The notes: generated by a model not told the origin, from the sequence alone. Numbered from the stretch's first letter, positions 25,261 to 38,352 are shown. The stretch: DNA of 64,000 nucleotides from Syngnathus acus (GCF_901709675.1 NC_051104.1:3891501-3955500), one strand, 5' to 3'. A program made the numbers and translations.

Positions 25261-28200
25261 AATAGTAGCGGTCTGGTTTATGATGAGAAATGATTTTGCA
25301 ATTGATTAATTGATAAGAGCATTTGCACGTCAATAAATCACTTGTGAGTGTGTAACAGGTTTTTAAATAGTCATGAATAATGTATATGTATTTTAATGTT
25401 TTCAATTGTTAAAAACAATTCTAATGCAATTTTCCCCACACTTTTAGTGAGTGATATATTCTATGATAATTTAATAAACAACTATAAAAAATATCTATAT
25501 TACACCCTGTCTGTTCAAGATAATATATTAGAGAAATAAAAACAGGTGCTGTGTTATTTTTACGGGCAATATTTACAGTTGCTATGTGGTGATTGTATTT
25601 AGCGTCAATCCTCTAAATTGAGCACCAGAAAAGGTGTGAATAGGCTTCAAAATAAAAGCATAAACAGGAAGTGGAGTGTTTTGTGCGTTAATGCTAAAAT
25701 TGTTACTTATGTTTAACTTAGACATGATTGCTGCGAGATTTTTTTTTCCGGGCATTTTGAATGTAAATGTTTTTTTTGTAGGCTGTTATTTGTGGATTTG
25801 TTCATAGCATTGTGCAATATAATAACCTGTTGTTTTCTGCTCCTGAACTGTAGAACCACTCATAATATATGTCTGGCAATCATCTGGTCAACTGGTAATG
25901 CAGTTCAGGTATTTGAATGCAACCTTGAGACTGCAGGGCAAAAATCCACTGACGGGTTGGACTGTGTTTAATGGCCGCTAACTTTGAAGATTGTGACATT
26001 TTGGCATTGTTGTGCGAAAGGCGAGTGTCAGGCTTTCAGAAAGCATTTGCAGCTTGCCTAGCTGGAGGTTATTGTTTGAGTTCCTCTAATGCGGAAGGTC
26101 AGGTGGGTGTATAGAAAAGGCGTTGCGGCACTGCCGGACAAGCTCTCGGAAATCAAATTTCATAAAAAAAAAAAATTATTTACATCACTGTTTTTAAAAT
26201 AAATTTTTAGCCACCTAAACAAGAGAGCGGCATTTAATTTATTCTCATCAAGGGTGATTGATTAAACTGAACAACAGAAAAAAAAAGCTCAAATGTGCAG
26301 AAATAACAGCACACGTTTGCTGATGTCAGACTAAAAAGTCACTTTGGATGGAAACATTTCCACCTGGGCCTTCGGGCAGAAGAGCGAGGAGAGCGAGGGT
26401 GTCGGGGCCGTGCGCCTGCCTGTCGCCTGCCCTCAGGACGCCCACAAATATCCATGTAAATTGCAGTTTAAGAGAAATCAATACAAGTGACAAGTTGCCA
26501 ATGCCACTATCTGGGGCAGTAATGAAGGTGTGCTGGCAGGGGCCTGAAGCGCACATAGATAACGGAAAACAGGTTCGGTCGGGCAGGTTACACACACATC
26601 AACGGACAATACAACAAGGTCAGTAGTTCTTACACGGATGTAAAGTGTCCCAAAAAACCTTGGACTTCCCATTTTTATCAACAAATCATGTTGATCACAC
26701 ATTAGAAAATAGCAAATAGCCATATGAGGATATATATCGCAGTAAGACAGGCAAGGTTTTTGGCAGTGGATAGTTTTGTTTTTTCCTTTTGAAATACATT
26801 TTAATTTCTGCTTAATAATGCATGCCATGGAGATTTAAAACATCCCCAAAACCAAAGTTTGTTGTTGTGAAGCCCCGCAAATCCAAGTGTTTGTTTTTAG
26901 TCATTTCGTTTGATGTCATATCTATGGATTGAAAAGATTTAAAATGGAGATTACATCAAACGCATGGTGACAACTCTCCTTTTTTTTTTTTTTTTTCCTT
27001 CATCAAATCAGCCACCTGCGATCTATGATAAGGAGACCAATCAGTGTGCCACTCATACGCAATCATTTACTGCACATTTGATTTTGACTTCACATTGGAG
27101 TGAAGATGACTTTAATTTAGATGCAATTGGTGGTTCAGTCTATTTTTGATACTTGTTTACCAGGTCACGTGTGGGAAAAAAAAAAGTCCTATTATCCTAC
27201 ATTGTCTTCAAAATATATGACAAATAAGAAAATGCAGTTATATCCTGCTGGATGGATTTACTTGAGTCTCCTTATCACCCTTGGCAGCCCGCTTGTCGAG
27301 ATGGAAGCCTGGGAGGCCTCCTCCCCATTAGTCTTTGGGAGTATATTGACTTTAAGCTTTTACTTTGCTTTTTCCAAAGGTGGCGCTTTGGTGGCGGAGT
27401 TGGTGGAGGGGATTAGTTGGCTGTCGTCTTATCATGTGTTCAGACGGGCAACTGGGAGAAACGTGTACCTTCATCTCCTCAACACAGTCGTTTTGCTGCT
27501 CTTCGGACGACACGGCAAACTAGCATAACAGTCTGGCGGCTGGTGTCGGATTTTAATTTATTAATGATGACCATTAAAATTGTCATGCAAAACCATTTTT
27601 TTTTTAGTCAGTGTAGCCCATTACCTCTCAGCATTGTAAAAGGCAATCAAAATAGATTTTTAATAGCCTACCTCTTGACAGAATTGCTAAAAATGTCATT
27701 ATTGTATTTGTAAAGGCAATTGAACCTCATGCAGGTTGAATGTGTGTGTGCGTGTGTGTGAGTTATATGCTGGAAGACTTTTTACTGATGTTAACATGCC
27801 ACGAAGGTTATTTAACAGTAAGTAATTGTGGGTGACAGACTCCACCATGCAAGACTGGCCACACCTGCAGCTCAAATCCACATAAATCCAAGTACATAGG
27901 GGAACTAGGAAAATAGAGGAGCAGTTGAAGAAGCACAAAACAGAGCTGGGAGTCAACACCGACGCATAAGACGAGATGAAAACTGAAAAGTTTGAAGTTC
28001 TTACTGAACAACAGGAACAAATCCTCAGGACACTATTACTGGTGATGTTTTCAAACAACCTCAAAGTTGAGGGCAAGTAAAGAGTTTTATAAAAAAGGTT
28101 CTAAAAAGAAACAACACTAAACCTCTTTAAACAGCATGCTTCCTCACTCAATGTAAATGCAGCTGCAAATGAGGCAAAAACTGCTATAGAAGCACTCTCT

Positions 28201-29330
28201 GCCCCCCCCCCCCCTCCTTTTTGCAACTTCAGAAATGTCTCCATACATGACCGTGATCCCCGAGGTTCCATTCCCAAATGGAAACTTTAAAAGTGACATT
28301 GAAAACTTTATTTTAAGCGCATCATAGCAGTGAGTGGATGGAAAAATCCACACTTTTGTTAGCTAAAATATTTTTTTTCCTCCTCTGTGCAACCTCTCCT
28401 CCACCCTTCTTAATTGACACCCATTAATCACATTAAGTCTTTGGAAGAATTGTCTGCCCAGCGCCCGTCTTGGCTGACCCCAACATTTGGAGAGTGAAGA
28501 TAAAGATGATGCAGTGACAGCTCTGCAATAGCCTTTTTTTTTTCTCCTTGGGTCAGCATTTAGGGATAATGTGAATATCATTATACATAAGAGAGAAGAA
28601 ACAAATGAGTTCTTTAAGAAGAGGTGAATGAAAGGAGGATTTTAGAGCGTTTCTATGGATAAATTGGCTGGGTGGATTTCAAATTAACATATTAGCAGTC
28701 TTCATATGTTCTTGTGCATTTTGATGAGATTGTCTTGCCCGTTTAATATTACAACTTTATTAGTATGAATACATTTTTTTGATTGTTTGAATTTGTGGTG
28801 ATATTTTATATTGGATTTCTTCATTATAGAATGTGCTCTTTGTTAGGCTGAATTCCAATCAAAATGACTTTCTGAATAGAAGCTAACATATTGCCCTTAA
28901 TGTCACATAACATTATCAGCCCCGTGGTTTGGTACAATAGAGCCATTGTATTCAGTAGGGAGGAGGGGGGGCTTATCAGTGAAAGACAGGAAAGGAGAAA
29001 ATGAATAGAATAAAAGCAAATTCAATCTCTGTTTTGCAAAGACCAGATTTCCTCAAATAGTATTATTCAATGCCTTATTCAAAAATCTCACTCAAAACAC
29101 AGATGAACTACAACGTTCTTGACTATATTAAAAAGAATGCCCACACATATACACCCCAAGGGCATATCCATGGTGTTTTTTCTTTGGATTTAAAATCATA
29201 TTTGCAGGTGTTTGTTTGTTGTAGTTACTCCCTAGACTTATGATCTGCCTTCATTCAACACATAGAAACTCAAAAGTAGACTGATCAAAATAATGCCTAC
29301 TGCTTTGTCTGTTTTTCTTGCACGATACCA
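25261..29330. other. Gene-free unique DNA
   Basis: No gene is supported. The plus frame 27121-27528 (135 codons) and minus frame 27699-28076 (125 codons) lack domains. The second spans a GT microsatellite. CCAAAG-GTGGCG-CTTTGG near 27375-27392 is a small inverted repeat over a CTCF-like half-site. The rest shows only T-rich and A-rich tracts. Confidence 0.5.
27739..27760. repeat. (GT)n microsatellite, short
   Basis: Interrupted GT run. Confidence 0.85.
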
Positions 29331-29505
29331 GAAGGTCAACTGTAGTGTGTCTGGACTTACATACCATAATATCTCATTTGCACAGAATGCACTCGTATAA
29401 GGTGTTCCACAGGGATCTATTTTGGGTACCTTGCTGTTTTCATTGTAGGTTCCATCCTACAAAATTATGGCATTTGCATTCTCCACTCATGTCCATACTG
29501 TGTGT
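29331..29505 (+). mobile_element. Degenerate L2-like LINE reverse-transcriptase fragment
   Basis: Reading from 29403 on the plus strand, one frame gives GVPQGSILGTLLFSL and then a stop. This matches the conserved GVPQGS(I/V)LGPLLF segment of reverse transcriptases of CR1/L2-type non-LTR retrotransposons. A second frame downstream gives NYGICIL, resembling the stretch just before the catalytic YADD box, which is not preserved. Upstream, VVCLDLHTI resembles the LLDLSAAFDT(I/V) box with a deletion. At least one frameshift and one stop separate these pieces, so the fragment is dead. Only about 170 bp can be recognised; no ends or target duplication are visible. Confidence 0.7.
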
Positions 29506-31620
29506 AATACCATACACAACTTCTTGTTTTTCCCTTTTAGTTGTGATTTCAGGTGATTGGAGATCTGTACTGACAAATCGCAGGAAAGTTGTGGAGGTCC
29601 CTGAAGCTACATAGGCTGGTTGTGCCAGGTCTGATTAAGCCGAATACTGCATCGAGGAATCCGGAGATGGCAGGGAGTCCGGAGGGCTCAAGACAGGTGA
29701 GCATGGTCTCCTGACATCTGGTTAGAAATTTCACAATTAATAAAAACTCCAACCCTCTGCCTAACGTTCCATTATCATGAATATTTGCTTTAAATTTGCA
29801 TGAGAGAACAAAATGTGATTTGGTTAACCTGGAAAATGCAGATCCTAAAGGTCTTGAAATTCAGCTTTATATTATTTTGGAAACATAGATTAATTGCCTC
29901 TTTTCCCAGCCAACATTAATCCTTGAAACTGCCTCAATTTGGTGCTCTCGCATCTCAGGGAGCCTCCATTCATCTCTCACACGCCACTAAAGCCATCGCG
30001 TAAAGTCAAACCGGTCCTCCCCTCCCGCACACACTTTACGACATCACTAACATCCAGCTCATTAGCACTTTAAAGCTTTCCTGAATTACTTTAAGTCTTG
30101 TTTGATGTATTACAGAGCCGCAGTTGTGCGAATGGCAGGAACCTCCGAGAGAGCAACAATGTTGCTTCTCACGGCGAGCAGTTCGTTAATCTCGCCATGC
30201 GGGGTGATTTGCTAGCTCGGGTGCATTGGATTTCTTTTTCTGGGCCCTTGTGGTTTGCTGCTTCAGAGCCATCTAATACCTCTTGGAATAAACGCAAAGA
30301 TCAGAGGGGGAGGAGCAGTTGTCCCTATGTGATATTTGCAAGGCGCCGTTTTAATTAATTTCCCCTGTCTTTGTTCACGGAACCGTGTGCGTACAGAATG
30401 GCAGCATATGGTGCTGCTCTGTTTTGCAAATCCTTCAGAATCCAATGGTGTGGGATTTATGAAAGTAACAGATGAGGTTTTGATCATTATGGCGGGCTGC
30501 TGATTGTAACCATGGCTGGAAACTGGTTATGCCTTAGATTCAGGTGGCCCGGCATATGCCAAGCATGGATGACGAGAGGTCATCCAGATCTTCAGCTATT
30601 TCATTATACCGACAGATGGCTGCGGGGATTTTCATCATTAAAACAACCCTCTGCTAAATCACTTGTGCATCCTCATTGTTTTTAAATCGACTATGACAAA
30701 AGTGTCGTCACAGCTGACATTAAACGTTTTGTTTTTCTGACCGAATTTGTATTGTGTGGTTCAAGTGAGACCATGTGACAATAGCGTAAATAGAAAAAAA
30801 AAATCTTCAAGTATGTGACTTGTGTGTCATAAGGGCGTAAACATAAAGAAGAGTTTCACAACTACTGTGAAAATCTAAGCCTCAATCATACAGTATATTG
30901 CTTATTATATTTCAAACTTGGTGTAATCAAGGCAACGTAATTAAAAACTCATCTATTTACTGTACGATGCATCAAGATGGAGATTATTGTTTCAGGGCTT
31001 CCCGCCCCCCACTCAAGATTTGATGATTGATTGGAATTGGCTGAAAGCATTCTTGTTGGAAAAAAAAAAAAATGCAGCGGGAACAAGTCAGAGTTAGAGC
31101 TAAATAGCACTGCATTGTTCCTGATTACAAGGCCCTGCTAACTCACCATGTTGGCATCCTCTCCGCCAATAACAAGGCAGGGTGAATGGTATGTAATCAA
31201 TCTTTGATCCAATCAGAGATGAATTCTTGTTTGACTGGCAGAGGGGTCTCTGTGGGACTCTGATGAGGGCGAACAAAAGTGCTCCTCAGGGATGAAAGGG
31301 TCATGACAAAGAGATAATCTGATACAAATTTAGCCAGTTCTGTTATAGCGAGCCCATTTTTCAACCCGAGTTAAATGGGGCCATTTTACAAGGTCAGAAA
31401 CTGAAATAATCACCAAAGTTGACCTCCGAACAATATTACAACATGAATGATTTGAACATTTGAGCACTTGAATAATTTACATTTCACCTTGTGCTATTCA
31501 TTTATTTTCTTTTACGCACCCGCTAGGAAAAAGAAAATATTTCAATGTAAAATAGTTGTCTAACTAACTAAAAAAAATATAGATGCAGTAGATGTGAAAT
31601 TACACTTCATTCTCGTATTC

Positions 31621-31659
<39 letters not shown>

Positions 31660-31942
31660 CAGCTGGCTAATATACAACAGTACTGTATATATGTATCTTG
31701 AGGTGAATCCTAATCCAAAAATGTTGGATATCTTTGGCTCAGATTTATATCCGGTGCCTCGGGTGATATCAGTGTTTACGTTACAATCGCACTGAGGCAG
31801 TATAAAACTAATGAACCATAATATTATCATCAACATCATGACCCATCATTCAATTTACATCAAGGTGAACAACATGCTGATACACTCCTCCCGAGATTGG
31901 ATTTTATAAGAAAATCCTTCATGTGAACAGTAGATGGTGGTA
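29506..31942. other. Gene-free unique DNA
   Basis: No gene is supported. An (AAT)n microsatellite lies near the right end. ATTAATCACATTAAG-like words occur only outside this interval. Short open frames carry no domain. Confidence 0.5.
31622..31658. repeat. (TAA)n microsatellite
   Basis: About twelve uninterrupted TAA units. Confidence 0.95.
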
Positions 31943-32246
31943 TTATTAAAGTCCCAATGATCGTCACACACACACCTGGGTGTGGTGAAATTTGTCCTCT
32001 GCATTTAACCCATCCCCGTGTGATTTTAATCCATCCCCTGGGGGAGAGGGGAGCAGTGAGCAGCAGCGGTGCCGCGCTCGGGAATCAGTTGGTGATCTAA
32101 CCCCCCAATTCCAACCCTTAATGCTGAGTGCCAAGCAGGGAGGTAATGGGTGCCATTTTTATAGTCTTTGGTATGACCCGGCCGGGGTTTGAACCCACAA
32201 CCTTCCAGTCTCAGGGCGGACACTCTACCACTAGGCCACTGAGCTG
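31943..32246 (-). mobile_element. tRNA-derived SINE
   Basis: Read on the minus strand the element starts near 32246 with a tRNA-like head. An A box (TGGCCTAGTGGTAGAGTG) is at 32221-32238 and a B box (GGTTCAAACCC type) at 32185-32195, at the spacing of a tRNA-derived polymerase III promoter. The body continues through the ACTATAAAAATGG segment and ends in GTGTGTGTGTGACGATCATT followed by a short A/T-rich tail near 31943. This resembles a widespread teleost SINE family (similar to what I remember as SINE_FR2 of pufferfish; the name is uncertain). A TGGTA at each flank may be a remnant of the target duplication. It encodes no protein and would have relied on a partner LINE. Confidence 0.85.
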
Positions 32247-32716
32247 TGGTAAAGCTCAGTATCACTTTGACATGTGCTCCACACTGTGGACTGCTTTACC
32301 ATCAGACCATTTCATTTAAAAGACCGAATCTCCTCATCAAACTCCACACTTAGGTGAAGAGGTTAATCTAAGATTGACCGAGGGGAAGTTTCAGTATAAT
32401 AAAAACGTTATTAGACTAATCTGGCTACAACTGCCCTCATTGAATATACATGTTTCAGAACTATGTGTTTTTCTTGTCATCAAAAAAAAAAAAATAAAAA
32501 AGAAAAAAAAAAATGCAGTGACAGATTTTTAAAGGCCCAGAAGCAACATGTCTTTGAATTAACAGAGCCAAGGGATGGTAAACTGTCAAGGGAATTCTGT
32601 TTTGCCTCTTTAGTTGGAATTGATTTCTTCAAAGGCGACTTTTTGTAAAAAATTAAAACACTGAGCTAGCTAATTGTGAAATTGATTGTAGCTGTTTTTT
32701 TTTGAATGGTGTAAAG
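32247..32716. other. Gene-free unique DNA
   Basis: Nothing beyond an A-rich tract near 32480-32512 is seen. Confidence 0.6.
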
Positions 32717-33044
32717 CAGGGGTGTCAAACTCTTTTTTTTCGCGGGCCGCATTGTAGTCATAGCTTCTTTCGGAGGGCCATTATGACTGTCAACCCAAAT
32801 AAATGTATGAGCACCTCATATTATATACAGTAAACGCGACAAAAAAACTGACAAATAACTCCTTTTCAAATCAGACGAGTAAAAACTGGTCAAATATTCT
32901 TAAAGAAAGACATTATTAAAAGTGAAGACAATTTGCAATTCTAGTAATGACTCACGGATTTGATGCACAATTTGTCTTCACGGGCCACATAAAATGATGT
33001 GGCGGGCCGTATCTGGCCCCCGGGCCTTGAGTTTGACACCTGTG
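32717..33044 (+). mobile_element. hAT-type miniature transposon, copy 2
   Basis: Same family and orientation as 12969-13297, 328 bp. It is flanked by a perfect 8-bp target duplication GTGTAAAG at 32709-32716 and 33045-33052. The terminal repeat is CAGGGGTGTCAAACTC on the left, with GAGTTTGACACCTGTG on the right. Confidence 0.95.
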
Positions 33045-33340
33045 GTGTAAAGCAATACACTGATGCCCGTAACACAATCTGTATTTATCAGGTAAAGTAA
33101 AATGCACCTTCTGCCTGTCATGGTCCTTCTTATTCTCTCATTTTTCAATGCTTAATGCTTTAATCTCTCAAACACTCAAAACGTTGAAGAAGTTATAAGC
33201 TATATGTTGGAGTGACAGCATGGAAGTCTTTAACTCACAGCAAAAGCCAGTAAGCTCATCCTCAAAGTAGCTTGAGAGACTAGCAAGGAGGATTATACAC
33301 TGGACCATATTGGAATTTTATGAAGGGATATGCATTTGGT

Positions 33341-33430
33341 TTACATGTCCTGTAGCGTCTTTGGATAATGGACAGCTGAACTGTAAATGTCTTCTAGTCT
33401 CCTTATGATGAACTCATTGTACTTCTCCAC
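33341..33430 (-). CDS. Possible terminal coding exon (very tentative)
   Basis: On the minus strand, a CAG at 33431-33433 could act as a splice acceptor. It is followed by 29 codons (VEKYNEFIIRRLEDIYSSAV and on) ending at a TAA. The composition (charged residues plus aromatic Tyr, no low complexity) is more protein-like than the other frames in the window, and the frame remains open upstream to an ATG at 33538 (65 codons in all). Against it, the pyrimidine tract before the CAG is poor, no AATAAA follows closely, the family is not recognised, and a frame of this length is expected by chance. It could also be a remnant of a mobile element. Confidence 0.12.
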   Translation of the reverse strand: MEKYNEFIIRRLEDIYSSAVHYPKTLQDM

Positions 33431-36400
33431 CTGCCAGTAAGATTTACGACTCTCGAGAGATGAGATTTCCTTTGGAAAATCATGTGACAAACCTTCACAT
33501 TCGTCTTTCTCGAGGGCTAACATTACCTTCGGAGACATTATATCTCAGCAGATCTTTTTTGGCAGTGGATTCATCACTAGAGTTTCAATTATTCATCCAG
33601 ATTTTTTTTTCCTGCAAGTCTCACTATAAAGCTACAATTTAGTGAAGAATAAAATGGTTCCTCATTAAAACGATAAGACTCTCCGGGAAAATATCCGTAC
33701 CTACTTTTTTTTTTTTAGTTATTTCCTTACTTACAGATCCAGATTACTGTGAATCTGCAACTAAAATTAAATGCCGTAAAATTAGCAATAATCTTCGTAA
33801 AATTGAGTTAGAATGACAACTAAAGTAGCATTAAACATATAAAGATAAATAAATAATGTCTATCTGTGACCCAAGGAAATATCCTACATTCAAGTACAAG
33901 CCAATTAAATCCGACTTGTCTCGCGTTCACTGAAGCAAATCTCTCACTGTTGACTTGTTCTTTAGCGGACGTTGGTTCAGTTCTTGGTCTGACAGACATG
34001 ACAGATCATGAGCAGCTCATGTTGTTAATTTTGTCAGGGAAATGCATCCCTTGCCGTTCCAATTAATCACGACTCACTCAGCACATTGCTAAATGGATCC
34101 AATCAAGTCAAGGAGTTAACTTTCTTCATTCCCTGTGCATATTTAAAACTTCAACACACACTTATTGACACCTGCTCTGTACGGCATCATAAATCACACT
34201 TTGCTTCCTATCTTTGAACTCTCCATAGACACTATTCATCGTCATGGTAGCACTGCAGAGTAATTAGTCCGACATATCTGCAGGGAGTGACAGTGCATTG
34301 CCCTGATGACATTTCTTTCCGGAGAAAAGAGTCAACAAGGGTCAAGCGCCACTTGTAAATATGGCCTTGTTGTTTTATTAGTAGCTCATGATGCCAAATA
34401 GAATGTTGCTATGCCGACATGAGTTTCTGACTTAACTGTGGTTCATTAAACGGGTATATATTGGGGAAAAAGTAAAAAAAGAGGAATGAAATCTTCAACA
34501 GGGAACAAGTGGAAAAAGCTACAAACCTGACTGCTGAGAAAAAAAAAAACATTCTCACTTAAATCCCAGCGAGACTAAAACGGATTCAAGGATTACACTG
34601 TGTGCTCACTTAGCTTTAATCAAAGTGCAACACTGCGCAGGCTAGTTTGGTTCTTGTTAGACATTTAAGCCAAGCAGGTTTTGTAAGGCGGCGAGGAAAT
34701 ACTTGTCTTGCAACATCTACCTCTGATCTAGTAGCGCATTTCTATTGTGAAGCTTTTTCATTTGTGCATCTTTTCTATTTCAAACAAGGCTTTAACCTTC
34801 ATCTTGGTAGTCTCAGTCTTCCAATATCATGCCAATGTGGGTTTTTTTGACATTACATTTTTATCCCAGTTTGGATGATCTCTATACGGAAGACGGCATG
34901 TTGTAGGCTTGATCTCTGTAAAGCAATAAAACTTTTTTTTTTTTTTTGCTTTTGTTTTACCCACACATTCCCTCTGTGAGTCCTTGTACAAACAGTGCAG
35001 GTAAGTCTGCATTTGTCTTCTTTCGGGAGGGAGAGAAGACAAAGAGAACCCTGAAGCTTTCTCTCATGAACAAAAATGAAACGGAGAAAAAAAAAAAGTA
35101 AATATGGGTTATTGCTCGACGTGAGCGTGCGTAGGCGGCAGGCACGGGAATCATAGTCGTAAACCCTGATGTAAAAGTTAATGTCCGTGAAAAAGCTCTG
35201 TTACAAATCTATTTTTATATTTTGATTTGTTGCTAGCATGCTAGTTTGTAAATGCATTCCACACATAATATAATTGATTGACACACGATAACCTGGCTGG
35301 TCCACGGAATCACCAATTCCGTCATCGTATTTAATCGGCATCTCTTTTCTGTTCACCTGTGTGAACTTTAGAGTTTCATTCCCACTCATTAACAGTATAA
35401 CCAAGTAGTTCTTGGCCTGAGATCAAGTCCACCTCTTCAAAGAGATAGTGGGGCTGAAAAAGTCCAGGTTACGAGAGAGGAGGATCTCATTTAATGAGTC
35501 TCGTCTCTGTTCTCACTGACCACACTTAAGACGACCTTCTTTTCTGACAGTTGAGGTTCCAATATGTGTTCAGTAATTGTAAATTTATCAATGTTTTCCA
35601 TCGTTGGATCTCAAAGCAAGGAAAGGAAATCAAAGCAAACCAAAAATGCATTTTTGTGGTTTCAAGTGTGTATCACATTTTCTGAAGGTCAACAAAATAG
35701 TGTCATCATCATGTCATAATGACACATTCTAAGTTCAAGGGGTAGCTCAGATGATGATGCTGCTGCTGTCTGGATATACCTTCTTGTTTCATGTTGACTA
35801 ATATCCAGCTTTTTGCCAAATCTTTGATGCCGGGAACAAAAGAGTCCAACACCAAAGTTGCATGTGGACAGTCAAGTTTAAGAACCAAACAGCCTGGATG
35901 TTTTATCAGCTCTCCACATACCCACTGGACATCTGATTTTGGAAAAAGCTGCCTTTTAGAGAACACCATACAATGACCTCTCAGCATTTGAAGTTTTCAA
36001 ACAATGTGCAGTATTCTCTTGTCGAGAAGTCTCCTGGTCTACTCCAAGAGCCTTGTCAAGGATCTAACGTTAATCTATCACCACTTGTTACATCAGCCTT
36101 CCCTTCCTTAGAACTTCTTATTTATTGCTGAAATGGCTTTGAACTCCCACAGACTAAGGTGTTCTCCACCGCATCTCTTTGGTTAGGTGCTTAGGTGGGA
36201 TTAGGAGGGATGGATGAGGACTGACGGCATCCGTTCACTCCTTAGCAATAACCCCCGCAGGGAAAAGTAAAATCCAGCAGAACAGGCGGACAATACTGGG
36301 CATCCTCAGTTTTTTTTGTTTTCCTTCTTACTACTCCTTTCGTAGAATCTACACAGAGCTCCTCTTCAGAGAATTAATTGCGCACTAATGTGATTCATAA

Positions 36401-36759
36401 GACACTCTTATTTTGTATTGGGAAGGGAACAACATGGAACTCCTGAGAGAGTTGAACAGAATCATTATCTTAAAAAAACATCTAATCTGTTAATAAGAAG
36501 AGCGCAGTGTAAATGAGGACTGTCATCTAGCCTCCGCTGGGATTATTATTATTTTTTTCGCTGTACCCAACGTCTATCACCCAGGCTGGTAACACACTTG
36601 GGAAAAACACGTTAGATGATCCACGGCTGTTTGACTCCCAGCAAGTGGAACACAAACCAAAGAACCTTTCAAAGTTAAACAAATCACCCTCGGGTGATGT
36701 GTCCTTCCACATTTGGCTCCCGACTCTAGCGGCAAACTAATGTTTGTCGACGACATAAA

Positions 36760-36771
36760 CAGTTAGGTGGC
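36760..36771 (+). promoter_or_regulatory. CTCF-like half-site (weak)
   Basis: CAGTTAGGTGGC followed by GC keeps the strong AGGTGGC half of the CTCF core but deviates in the first four positions. Confidence 0.18.
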
Positions 36772-38016
36772 GCAGACAGTCGAGAAAAAAAATAAGACGA
36801 TGCCATGATCTTATTTTAGAAAAGTAGTTGAAATGATATTAGTAGGCAAACTTTGTAGACAATATTCCATACCTACAATAAATATAATTAGCTGAAGAAT
36901 TGAAATACACTATTCTCGCAAAAAACTTCTGTATTATTTTTAAACATTTCCTCTTTAACATCTATTACAGCATTTTGCGGGCAGGTCATCAAAAACAAGT
37001 CCGGAAGACAAGACTGATGAAAATAATCCAGACATCCTCTTCCCTTATATTGCACTCCAGCTCTCCAAGGAAAGCCCGAAGCATTCTCGGGCCCTCTGAG
37101 CTGTATAATCCCTCCAGCATGTTCTCGCTCTGCCCTAATCGTTGAACACTCGCAGACAAACGGGAGGCATCCTAATCAGATACTATGACTACCTTGGCTC
37201 CTTTTTTTTTTTTTTTTACAGGAAGGAGACAAATCCTGCCCTGAGCTCAACTCCAAATCTTCGACAGCCTCTACCAACATTTCATTCTTATTGTTTCCTG
37301 TAACCACAACCAAGGTGTGGAATATCACAATAGCCCAGCAGAAATAGCATGATAAACAGATTGATTATGAGGTCTATATATTGCCCCCTTACAGTACAAA
37401 AAACTGCTTACCCTAGGCAGGAAATAGGCCTTCTTCCATCCTTCTTCTCCTCTCAGCACAAGAATGATTGATCTCTCCATCGGTGATAAGAAGCTCTTCC
37501 CCTTTAGGTTCTCGCTGCCACCCGTGTCCCACTTTCCCTGAGCTATCATGGCGGGCCTGTCTGAGAGGCCAATGATAACGGCAGACCTGGGACACACAGG
37601 TAAATCAATCTTAGCAATGGAAGCGAGAGGTAGGAATGAGTGTTTATGTGCGTCAATGTATATTTTTCACCAACAGCTGTCATGGACATGTTATCAGTGC
37701 ATACACAAACATGATCGAATATGTCAAGCAATTTGTTATGATACTGCAACTCTAGTTATACTGTATGAAATTAATATAGCTAAAGTGCAAATGGGTTCCC
37801 ATGAGTAGCCCCTGTTTTAAAAATAGCTCTCGATTGATGGGACAACATGATTTACTTGGAATGGTGTGGAAGTGAGAACTTCAAATTGAAAATGTTTGCA
37901 GAGATTTAATTAAATTTTTATGAGATCACTTTTTGGTGTGGTGTTTCCTCTTCATAGTGTCAAACTTTTCACAGGAGACTTGGATTATTTAGTGCTATTG
38001 TCACAACTGTCTATTG

Positions 38017-38352
38017 CACAGGTGTCAAACTCAAGGCCCGGGGGCCAGATACGGCCCGCCACATCATTTTATGTGGCCCGCAAAGACAAATTGTGCATCA
38101 AATTTGTGTGTCATTACTAGAATTGCAAATTGTCTTCACTTTTAATAATATCTTTTTTTTTTTTTAAATATTTGACCACCAGTTTTTACTCGTCTGATTT
38201 GAAAACAAGTTATTTGTCAGTTTGTTTTGTAGCTTTTACTGTATATAATATGAGGTGCTCATGCATTTATTTGGGTTGACAGTCCTAATGGCCCTCCGAA
38301 AGAAGCTATGACTACAATGTGGCCCGCGAAAAAAATGAGTTTGACACCCCTG
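38017..38352 (-). mobile_element. hAT-type miniature transposon, copy 3
   Basis: Inverted relative of the elements at 12969 and 32717, 336 bp. It is flanked by a perfect 8-bp target duplication GTCTATTG at 38009-38016 and 38353-38360. The left end reads CACAGGTGTCAAACTC and the right end is the complement of the CAGGGGTGTCAAACTC terminus. Confidence 0.95.

Larger units (their letters stand above)
33053..38016. other. Mostly gene-free unique DNA
   Basis: No gene is firmly supported. A short minus-strand frame (listed separately) near 33341-33430 is the only exon-like piece. A CTCF-like half-site lies at 36760-36771. Other frames (for example minus 35709-35987, minus 37325-37597) are unrecognised, and several overlap one another on both strands, as noise does. 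Confidence 0.5.

Noticed and set aside
27121-27528. 135-codon open frame on the plus strand
   Set aside because: Its beginning overlaps unrelated frames, it has no domain, and it lies over a CTCF-like inverted repeat rather than exon-like sequence.
32185-32238. Possible tRNA gene on the minus strand (A and B boxes)
   Set aside because: The boxes belong to the head of a SINE with a continuing non-tRNA body and tail; no complete cloverleaf with an acceptor stem is visible.
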